From NCBI GenBank assembly GCA_004298405.1, contig SCSL01000072.1:1-5412 (forward strand): a stretch of 5,412 nt of DNA, in the 5' to 3' direction. Positions within the stretch are counted from its first letter, which is position 1. Each line of letters opens with the position of its first letter. The stretch is from Patescibacteria group bacterium. Lineage in GTDB: Bacteria > Patescibacteriota > Patescibacteriia > UBA9934 > GWF2-40-263. Positions 1 through 5,315 of the stretch are shown piece after piece. The notes under the pieces are model-generated. The model made no database searches. It worked only from the letters and a program-made list of their open reading frames with translations, and was not told the DNA's origin. A program made the position numbers and the translations under genes.

Positions 1-9
1 TACCAGAGC

Positions 10-81
10 GTGGGTAGCGGCTGAAAGTCCTCGCCCTAAAAGGGCGTAGATATCCTAGCGAACTGAGACCATTATACCCAC
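10..81 (-). other. Possible structured RNA element or leader, tRNA-sized, unidentified
   Basis: A 72-nt stretch is bounded by a perfect 7-bp inverted repeat, GTGGGTA at 10-16 and TACCCAC at 75-81. In its centre is a 6-bp hairpin, CGCCCT/AGGGCG (32-37 and 41-46), with an AAA loop. An imperfect direct repeat also lies inside: TAGCGgCTGAaAgtCC at 15-30 and TAGCGaaCTGAgAcC at 56-70. Read on the minus strand, the size, the closing stem and the central hairpin resemble a tRNA, but no proper D arm or T arm can be folded, so I do not call a tRNA. It lies just beyond the ftsX stop, so it could be a leader or processing structure before the next minus-strand gene, off the left edge. Function unknown. 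Confidence 0.3.
71..76 (-). promoter_or_regulatory. Possible minus-strand -10 box (TATAAT)
   Basis: The minus strand reads a perfect TATAAT here, 9 nt past the ftsX stop codon, which could start transcription of a gene off the left edge. No convincing -35 element lies 16-18 nt upstream (the candidate with a 17-nt spacer reads TATCTC). The hexamer also overlaps the closing stem of the structured segment at 10-81. This is a weak call resting on one hexamer. Confidence 0.2.
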
Positions 82-84
82 AAT

Positions 85-999
85 TTAGACCTTGAGATAC
101 TTCCCCATCGCCAGTCCCGTTGAAAACAATGTCACCAGCACGAGGGCCAGGAACTGACCCCCAAAAATCAGGAGACCATTTTGGGCGAAGTAGTCGACGA
201 GCCCGGCGGACTGGGCACTGAAGTACACGCTCAATTGGGGCTCGATAATCGCCACGGTTGGATACACGATGAGCGCCGCAAGACCCACGGCGAAAAGTGA
301 AAGAAAAATCATCTCGAGCAAAAATGGCGCTTTGATGAACCAGTTGCTCGCTCCAACCAAACGCATGATTCCGATCTCCTCGCGGTGAATAAAAATTCCA
401 ATACGAACCGTGTTGAAGACAATCAAAATAGCAATCAAAAGGAAAATGACTGCCAAGGCGATTCCGAAGGCACGGATACGATCAGTGGTCGACCGAATAC
501 GCTCGACGATATTCTGATAATCGGAAAAATCTTTCTCACGGATAAAGTCGCGAAACTGTGGATTATCTAGAGCGTCAATAATTTGCGTGAAATCCTCTGC
601 CTGGTGTGCTTTCACAATAAGGCTGGATCCAAACGGATTCTCTCCCAGCTCTTCCAGACTCGCCATAATCTCCTCATCATCAGCATGTCGTGCGACAAAT
701 TGTGTATAGGCCTCCTCAGCGCTCACGACTTCCACGTCCCTCACCTGCCCTAGACCTCGCAAGTACGCAACAGCCGCTGAAACGGTTGTATCTTCTGTAT
801 AGTCGTAAAAATAAACGGAGACCTCGATACGATCCTCCACCAGTTCAATCGCCCGATCCGTCACGACATTCAAAAAAAGGAGGATATTGATCGTCACAAG
901 CGTGAGCAAGAGCATGCTCACGGTAATAATCGACAACCAAAAATTTCTCCAGAAATTTTGAAAGGCAAATTTTGTGACGCGATAAGAACTGATGAACAT
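85..999 (-). CDS. ftsX: Cell division ABC transporter permease-like protein FtsX
   Basis: FtsX is the membrane subunit of the FtsEX complex. It does not move a solute; it passes ATP-driven conformational change from FtsE to peptidoglycan hydrolases or their activators outside the membrane. The 304-residue protein has the family layout: a short cytoplasmic N-terminus with aromatic and basic residues, a membrane segment at about 21-45, an extracellular domain at about 46-175, then three membrane segments at about 177-200, 224-246 and 276-298. Family signatures are the extracellular LGENPFGSSLIV (118-129) and the cytoplasmic-loop motif REEIGIMRLVGAS (206-218). Length is normal. The ATG at 997-999 is the only start before an upstream in-frame stop. 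No Shine-Dalgarno is visible: the bases before it (ACCCAACAAT) belong to a repeat array. It is the last visible gene of the operon, 75 nt after ftsE. Confidence 0.95.
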   Translation of the reverse strand: MFISSYRVTKFAFQNFWRNFWLSIITVSMLLLTLVTINILLFLNVVTDRAIELVEDRIEVSVYFYDYTEDTTVSAAVAYLRGLGQVRDVEVVSAEEAYTQFVARHADDEEIMASLEELGENPFGSSLIVKAHQAEDFTQIIDALDNPQFRDFIREKDFSDYQNIVERIRSTTDRIRAFGIALAVIFLLIAILIVFNTVRIGIFIHREEIGIMRLVGASNWFIKAPFLLEMIFLSLFAVGLAALIVYPTVAIIEPQLSVYFSAQSAGLVDYFAQNGLLIFGGQFLALVLVTLFSTGLAMGKYLKV

Positions 1000-1003
1000 A
1001 ATT

Positions 1004-1077
1004 GTTGGGTGGTTAGGTGTTGGGTGGTTAGATAGTTAAGCCAAAAAAACCTAACCACCTAGTGCTCTAACCACCTA
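1004..1077. repeat. Four-copy repeat array (two direct, two inverted) between ftsE and ftsX
   Basis: Two tandem 15-nt units (GTTGGGTGGTTAGGT at 1004-1018, then the same with one change at 1019-1033) are followed by two units in the opposite orientation (CTAACCACCTA at 1051-1061 and 1067-1077). Copy 1 (1008-1017) is the exact 10-nt complement of copy 3 (1050-1059), and copy 2 (1023-1032) of copy 4 (1066-1075), so the best pairings cross. Copies 2 and 3 can also form a simple hairpin of 9 bp. The last unit contains the ftsE TAG stop codon. In the transcribed (minus) direction a run of seven T lies in the loop between the arms, so this is not a standard terminator. It could fold the ftsE-ftsX junction of the mRNA and hide or expose the ftsX start. 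Confidence 0.85.
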
Positions 1078-1755
1078 AAGTTTATATCTTCCTTCTTCAA
1101 CATCCGAAACGACTTTCCCCTCTTCAAGCGTGATCACTCGACGGCGCAAACGGTTCACCATATCCCGATCATGCGTTACCAGAGCAATCGTTGTTCCAAA
1201 TTCGTTAATCTTCGAAAGAAGATCCATGATCTCACGTGAATTCAACGTATCGAGATTTCCCGTCGGTTCATCCGCAATCAAAATCTTTGGACTGTGGACA
1301 AGGGCGCGCCCGATGGCAACCCGTTGTTGCTCCCCTCCGGAGAGTTGGTTTGGATATCGATCAAGTTTGTCTTGCAGGTTCACGATTTCAAGAACTTTTG
1401 GAACAACCTCTCGAATCCGATGCGGTCGTTCTCCAGCGACTTGCAGGGCAAACGCCACATTCTCGTACACCGTTTTTTTGGGGAGTAACTTAAAATCTTG
1501 AAACACCACCCCAATCTGACGACGCAACAAGGGAATATCACGATCATGAATGTGCGTAATATCCCAACCGCCGATTTCGATTGTGCCACGCGTTGGTCGC
1601 TCTTCGGCAAACAACAATTTAGCGAACGTCGACTTTCCCGTCCCACTTTTTCCGACAATGGAAACAAACTCTCCAGGTTTCACGTGGAGGCTGACTCCTT
1701 CCACCCCGACAACATTGGGTGGATATGTTTTAGAAACATTTTTGAAACGAATCAT
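1075..1755 (-). CDS. ftsE: Cell division ATP-binding protein FtsE
   Basis: FtsE is the cytoplasmic ATPase of the FtsEX complex, which acts at the division site and couples ATP hydrolysis to control of wall hydrolases through FtsX. The 226 residues contain every ABC ATPase motif in order: Walker A GKSGTGKST (35-43), Q-loop glutamine at 86 within the FtsE-typical VVFQDFKLL (83-91), signature LSGGEQQR (138-145), Walker B ILIADEP (158-164) with catalytic Glu163, D-loop NLD (167-169) and switch His195. The FQDFKLL form and the adjoining ftsX separate it from LolD-type and other short ABC ATPases. Length is typical. The start ATG overlaps the TGA of the upstream gene (ATGA, 1752-1755). No clear ribosome binding site precedes it, so translational coupling is likely. 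The TAG stop lies inside the repeat array at 1004-1077. Confidence 0.96.
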   Translation of the reverse strand: MIRFKNVSKTYPPNVVGVEGVSLHVKPGEFVSIVGKSGTGKSTFAKLLFAEERPTRGTIEIGGWDITHIHDRDIPLLRRQIGVVFQDFKLLPKKTVYENVAFALQVAGERPHRIREVVPKVLEIVNLQDKLDRYPNQLSGGEQQRVAIGRALVHSPKILIADEPTGNLDTLNSREIMDLLSKINEFGTTIALVTHDRDMVNRLRRRVITLEEGKVVSDVEEGRYKL

Positions 1756-2522
1756 TGGAGAAATGTTACGCGCACATCGATGAGACCAAGCCCCAACGAG
1801 GCAAGTTTTGCAAACGCGACCTTATCCAAATCAATAATACGATCCGGGTGCACCAACCGATCCGGACCGTAGTCGTTTACCACCACGGTCACGGACTTTT
1901 CTGGATCCTCAACATTTGTTACGACAAGATAACTGCCTTTTGGATAATCAGGCGAAGCGGCACAATCACATCCCTGATAGGCATACCAACTTGCCTCCCC
2001 TACTTCCGCAATGTCTTCCTCAAAAATTGCCAGGCGTGCGTAGGGCAAATGGATGAGGGCGCGAACGGATGCTGTTTCTGGACTGTCGATTGAAGGAAGT
2101 TCTTCCCAGACACCTGTCACGGCATTGAAAAAATAGATGCGACGACGTCCATGCAAGCGATCATCTTCTTCCTCCTCTGGATATTTTATCTCGAGGAAGA
2201 AAAAGTCACTGCCATCGTAACTCTCCTTATTCAGGATATCAAACAGATAGATGTTTCCCAAGGGCTCTTGTGTGAGCGTAGCTTGCATGATCGACGGGTC
2301 GAGTGTTTTGAGATCCACACGCGTAGCAACATTCAGCGTCTCTGGGCGAATTCCCAATCGCATCAAACCGTCGCTAGACGTAAGTGTGTATCCTTTCACA
2401 ATCGTCTGGGCATCAAATTGCGTGGAGACGATGACTTCCAATTCAGAAGCGTGCACGGAAGAAAGAAACAACGAGAAGAAAAAAAGAATCGATACGAATG
2501 ATACGGTTCTTGTCAAAGGCAT
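1752..2522 (-). CDS. Exported protein with C-terminal RlpA-like double-psi beta-barrel
   Basis: A 256-residue exported protein. Residues 1-25 form a signal peptide: a basic start, a hydrophobic run (about 8-21) and a likely cleavage site after VHA. Residues about 26-170 are beta-rich with an acidic stretch (PEEEEDD, 115-121) and match no family I recognise. Residues about 175-255 resemble the RlpA-like double-psi beta-barrel: GEASWYAY (175-182), VTN (201-203), VVNDYGP (214-220) and RIIDLDKVA (228-236). RlpA proteins bind denuded septal peptidoglycan and some are lytic transglycosylases. Here the segment between SWYAY and the VTN strand is shorter than in RlpA, lacks a histidine and carries Cys185 and Cys187, so catalysis is doubtful. 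The ATG is preceded by GAGG four bases upstream. The stop overlaps the ftsE start. Being first in an ftsEX operon suggests an extracellular role linked to that complex (inference). Confidence 0.8.
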   Translation of the reverse strand: MPLTRTVSFVSILFFFSLFLSSVHASELEVIVSTQFDAQTIVKGYTLTSSDGLMRLGIRPETLNVATRVDLKTLDPSIMQATLTQEPLGNIYLFDILNKESYDGSDFFFLEIKYPEEEEDDRLHGRRRIYFFNAVTGVWEELPSIDSPETASVRALIHLPYARLAIFEEDIAEVGEASWYAYQGCDCAASPDYPKGSYLVVTNVEDPEKSVTVVVNDYGPDRLVHPDRIIDLDKVAFAKLASLGLGLIDVRVTFLQ

Positions 2523-2538
2523 AGTTCCTCGCTATTAT
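2510..2538 (+). promoter_or_regulatory. Sigma70-type promoter for tRNA-Gly and the gene after it
   Basis: TTGTCA at 2510-2515 and TATTAT at 2533-2538 each match the consensus at five of six positions and are separated by the ideal 17 nt. Transcription would begin near 2545, a few bases before the mature tRNA 5' end at 2549. The -35 box lies inside the first codons of the divergent RlpA-like gene, so the two genes share regulatory DNA. Confidence 0.75.
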
Positions 2539-2539
2539 A
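2534..2539 (-). promoter_or_regulatory. Possible -10 box for the RlpA-like/ftsE/ftsX operon
   Basis: The minus strand reads a perfect TATAAT here, overlapping the plus-strand -10 box by five bases. The -35 is weak: TTGTAC at 2558-2563 with an 18-nt spacer matches only TTG, and it lies inside the tRNA gene. Transcription would start near 2527, only about five bases before the ATG at 2522, giving an almost leaderless mRNA that cuts into the GAGG ribosome binding site at 2527-2530. A different upstream start is therefore also possible. Confidence 0.35.
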
Positions 2540-2548
2540 CCGTCCGAT

Positions 2549-2622
2549 GCGGGGTTCGTACAATGGTAGTATACTTGCTTCCCAAGCAAGAGACGCGGGT
2601 TCGATTCCCGTACTCCGCTCCA
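2549..2622 (+). tRNA. tRNA-Gly (anticodon CCC), CCA encoded
   Basis: A complete 74-nt cloverleaf folds by eye. The acceptor stem is GCGGGGT (2549-2555) with ACTCCGC (2612-2618), one G-T pair. The D stem is GTAC/GTAT (2558-2561, 2569-2572) around AATGGTA. The anticodon stem is CTTGC/GCAAG (2574-2578, 2586-2590) with loop TTCCCAA and anticodon CCC at 2581-2583. The variable loop is 4 nt. The T stem is GCGGG/CCCGT with loop TTCGATT (2600-2606). The discriminator is T2619, as expected for bacterial tRNA-Gly, followed by an encoded CCA (2620-2622). It reads GGG glycine codons. No terminator follows before the next gene starts at 2631. Confidence 0.97.
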
Positions 2623-2630
2623 AAGTTCTG

Positions 2631-4406
2631 ATGTATAAACTCTCTCTATCTATGCCAGAATACCATCATACTAAACCAGAACACACAATTGAGCATGACA
2701 GGCAGGCTCTTGGAGAAGTAATCGATTGGATCAGCGCACACGACTCCACGCTAAATAAAATCGAGCTTCGTGAAAAGATTCAGAATGGAACGCTTTCTCT
2801 CTCTTCCATCGAAGAATCTCTTGCGCACATTCCGGTTGACACCTTACAAATGGACGAAACAGGAGAGCGTGCTCGTATACTTGCGTTTGCTCACATACAA
2901 AATAATGCCCAAATGCGTGGAATCATCGCTCATCTTGCCAGACATAATTTCAATACACGCGATGACATCTCGCAGAATGACCTCAAGAAGGTCGTACGTC
3001 AGTTTCCTCATCCTTGGAAACTTACGCCAGATATAGAACGTCTCCTTCTTATTGTCAAAAAAGCAAATGGATCTGAAAAACGCGCACAATATGCGCGGGC
3101 CGTTCATGACCTCCTTACCATTCTTTATCAAAAACAGTATACCTACTGGTCATCGGTTAAACATGCGTTGCGTCCAATACAAAATGAACTGACAGCGACC
3201 ACAAAGGAAGATGATTTTATTCAACCTATTTCAGAAATGGACGCAAACATCATTCTTTCCAAAACAAACATTCATGCAGATGCTCGAAACGGAAAACGAC
3301 TCACCGTAGAAGAATTACGTGATAAACAACTAGAACCCGCGTGGCGTGTGCCTATGGATATGCTTCAAGTTCCCGTTTCTCACCTATTTACGTTGGACGA
3401 AGACCGGTTAGCCGTTATTGGATATACGCATGAAACTTCTGGATTTGTGGCACGCGCATTTTATAAAAGTGGATCAGGGGCAGTGTGGCGTCTTTTACCT
3501 GGTTATGCAGAAATGGAAGGAAAGATTAATTGGTTTGACAAAGGATATGGAGAAGAGAGCATTGGATTGCCATTTTCTGCACAAAAAGCATTGGACTCTA
3601 TCGAAAAAAAGGGATCACTGATCAATCTATCAGGGGATCCGGAAGATCTTTTTGTACGCACAACAAGGAAAAGATCTCGTTTCACTTTGGAAGGAGAACC
3701 AATTGGGACATACTTTGAAGAGGTACAACAAAAAGCATTACGCCTCCCAGGAATGTTTTATAAAACCGAATGGGATGATGACTATGTTCCACCTGAACAG
3801 ATGGTATTCACGGATAAAAAAGCAAAACCAAATTTTGCTCGTGTCAATGATCATTGGGAAACATCAAATCCTGTGTATGGCGAAGTATCTATGGAGGTCT
3901 TCGCTTCACATGACGGAAAATACCAATATCTTTTTTGCCGAGACGGAGAAGGATCTGCATGGGTTGGAGGTGTGGAGCTCGTAATAACCAGAATGACACA
4001 GGTAGGTTTATTCCGTCATTGGGTGTTTGGTGGTTATTTGACGACGCCAGCGTATGAATATAGCGAGCAGGCCGGATCGTACGCAAACTTGGATAAACAA
4101 CGTGGCAACTATGTAGATCAGTTTACAAATTATTTGAGTCGCATTCCTGTCATTCAAGAGTATTTGTCAAGCGGTCGTAAACGTTGGGCGAAACTCTATC
4201 CCTTCACACATGCGAAGACCTTTGAAGAACTCTTTTTGATACTTCACAAACGAACAGGAATACAAGGAAGTCAGAAATGGTATCCAGCAACAGAAATGAT
4301 TGATTTAATCAAAAATGTGCAAACCAAAAAATACAACCTTGATACTGTAACGAAGACCGACCAATTGCGCGAAACCGTCAAAAAACTTTTGGACTCTTCT
4401 TCGTGA
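2631..4406 (+). CDS. Uncharacterised 591-residue soluble protein, co-oriented with tRNA-Gly
   Basis: I do not recognise this family. The protein has no signal peptide or membrane segment and is probably cytoplasmic. Residues 1-200 look mostly helical and charged. Residues about 253-323 are richer in aromatics and glycine, with RAFYKSGSGAVWRLLPG (275-291) and KGYGEESIGLPF (304-315). A second stretch at about 424-480 loosely echoes it (YLFCRDGEGSAWVGG, 433-447; FGGYLTTPAYEY, 466-477), suggesting two related modules. The C-terminus (about 500-591) is helical and basic. I chose ATG 2631: the frame is open back to 2547, but that start lies before and through the tRNA. ATG 2652 is an alternative. 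Neither has a visible Shine-Dalgarno. The gene looks more AT-rich than its neighbours and was probably transcribed from the tRNA promoter. It ends 5 nt from the convergent gene. Confidence 0.8.
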   Translation: MYKLSLSMPEYHHTKPEHTIEHDRQALGEVIDWISAHDSTLNKIELREKIQNGTLSLSSIEESLAHIPVDTLQMDETGERARILAFAHIQNNAQMRGIIAHLARHNFNTRDDISQNDLKKVVRQFPHPWKLTPDIERLLLIVKKANGSEKRAQYARAVHDLLTILYQKQYTYWSSVKHALRPIQNELTATTKEDDFIQPISEMDANIILSKTNIHADARNGKRLTVEELRDKQLEPAWRVPMDMLQVPVSHLFTLDEDRLAVIGYTHETSGFVARAFYKSGSGAVWRLLPGYAEMEGKINWFDKGYGEESIGLPFSAQKALDSIEKKGSLINLSGDPEDLFVRTTRKRSRFTLEGEPIGTYFEEVQQKALRLPGMFYKTEWDDDYVPPEQMVFTDKKAKPNFARVNDHWETSNPVYGEVSMEVFASHDGKYQYLFCRDGEGSAWVGGVELVITRMTQVGLFRHWVFGGYLTTPAYEYSEQAGSYANLDKQRGNYVDQFTNYLSRIPVIQEYLSSGRKRWAKLYPFTHAKTFEELFLILHKRTGIQGSQKWYPATEMIDLIKNVQTKKYNLDTVTKTDQLRETVKKLLDSSS

Positions 4407-4411
4407 ATCAT

Positions 4412-5194
4412 CTATTCAACCAACAATCTATAGTCCTCCCTCTCCCAATGGTCGTTTAATTGTTGCAACTCATTCGCGTCCAAATCCGGACGCATAAACA
4501 CATCAATCGGGACTTTCGTAGCCTCCATACGCTCATCGACATGATATTTACGCTTGGCAACAACGCGATAACTGAACGCGACCGAACTCTGTAGGTTGAC
4601 CGTGTCGACGACCTCGATAAATCCCTGACCTTTTCGAACCGTCAGTGAACTGCCGGTCAATGCATCGTACGATTGGAGAAAAACATGATATGGATGTGCG
4701 CTGTCGATCATTACTGTCTCAAGATACAAGGGATCGAAAGAAATCTTTGCATATCCATTTTGTAGTTGGCCGAATCCGAAATCTTCAAACCATGTTTCCG
4801 TCGCTTCCACAGCATACATCTTGCTGGGTCCCTGTGACTCGGTATAGACAATAGCCGATTTGTCACCAGTCACGCCCAAATCGCCGACACTATAGACACC
4901 ATACCCTGCCGCGGATTTTGATTCACCATGCACGCCGTATACGGTTCCAGATGTAACATTCGCTACTCCGCGCACACCGGAAGCACCGTTGGTCGAAGAA
5001 AACGTCTCGCCCCACGCTCCCATACTGAACCCTGACGCCGCAGTGGCCTCGCCGTACAAGGCTGCCGCGGTTGCATCATTATTCGGATCATATCCACCCT
5101 TCGTCGATGTACGTCCAAGTACACCGAAGATGTCGCCCCCTTGTCCGTTATAGGTCGCCCAACCGAAGACACCAGCCGGACTCCCGGATCCCAT
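4412..5194 (-). CDS. Surface or fibre-like protein with GV-G repeats and conserved C-terminal domain (5' end doubtful)
   Basis: The frame encodes 260 residues from ATG 5194. Residues 1-110 are low-complexity, rich in Gly, Ala, Ser and Thr, with a recurring G-[VA]-x-G pattern: AGVFG (7-11), FGVLG (23-27), MGAWG (58-62), SGVRG (72-76), YGVHG (86-90), YGVYS (98-102). Such repeats usually form extended beta structure in surface or fibre proteins. Residues about 127-220 form a separate domain with WFEDFGFGQL (135-144), ISFDP (151-155), PYHVFL (168-173) and SYRVVAKRK (208-216), an arrangement I associate with the C-terminal part of secreted GV-G-repeat proteins. The tail (221-260) is acidic. No signal peptide is present and no ribosome binding site precedes ATG 5194. 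The repeat pattern continues upstream to 5302, so this is probably a 5'-truncated or frameshifted part of a longer gene. Confidence 0.7.
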   Translation of the reverse strand: MGSGSPAGVFGWATYNGQGGDIFGVLGRTSTKGGYDPNNDATAAALYGEATAASGFSMGAWGETFSSTNGASGVRGVANVTSGTVYGVHGESKSAAGYGVYSVGDLGVTGDKSAIVYTESQGPSKMYAVEATETWFEDFGFGQLQNGYAKISFDPLYLETVMIDSAHPYHVFLQSYDALTGSSLTVRKGQGFIEVVDTVNLQSSVAFSYRVVAKRKYHVDERMEATKVPIDVFMRPDLDANELQQLNDHWEREDYRLLVE

Positions 5195-5302
5195 CCCGTC
5201 GGAATGCGTCGTCCCATAGACACCAAACGTATTCCCTGTATCTCCCCAAGAATTTCCAACGATCGCTGCGGTATCGTCAATGGCGTTATCGTTATAGCCT
5301 TG
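5195..5302 (-). pseudogene. In-frame 5' extension of the GV-G-repeat gene, without a start codon
   Basis: Reading the same frame upstream of ATG 5194 gives 36 more codons before a TAA at 5303-5305. They have the composition and motif of the downstream protein: they include VGNSWGDTGNTFGVYG and end with TTHSDG directly before the ATG. No ATG, GTG or TTG occurs in frame within this stretch. The coding signal therefore continues past the only available start codon, which points to a frameshift, a deletion or a sequence error near 5303-5318 rather than a true start at 5194. Confidence 0.6.
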
Positions 5303-5315
5303 TTAAAACAAAATG

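Noticed and set aside
10..81. A canonical tRNA gene on the minus strand
   Set aside because: The acceptor-like stem and central hairpin fit, but only about 15 nt remain between the hairpin and the 3' arm, too few for a variable loop plus T arm, and there is no T-loop sequence or paired D stem.
56..110. TPP riboswitch, suggested by CTGAGA at 63-68 on the plus strand
   Set aside because: The other conserved TPP blocks are missing, and the plus strand here runs antisense into ftsX with no gene to control.
1004..1077. Rho-independent terminator between ftsE and ftsX (seven-T run on the minus strand)
   Set aside because: The two repeat copies before the T-run are in the same orientation and cannot pair with each other; the T-run falls in the loop between the inverted arms.
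1004..1077. CRISPR-like array
   Set aside because: The units are 15-16 nt, nearly contiguous and in two orientations, with no spacers and no cas genes in the window.
2547..2630. Start of the 591-residue protein at ATG 2547
   Set aside because: That would make the entire tRNA-Gly gene coding. The tRNA folds perfectly, so the open frame through it is fortuitous.
1752..4406. Recoded TGA (glycine code of some candidate phyla)
   Set aside because: TGA ends the RlpA-like gene exactly at the ATGA overlap with ftsE and also ends the 591-residue gene, and no conserved glycine is encoded by TGA.
2600..4411. Integrated element flanked by a duplicated tRNA 3' end (att sites)
   Set aside because: I found no second copy of the T-arm/acceptor sequence in the window and no integrase gene.
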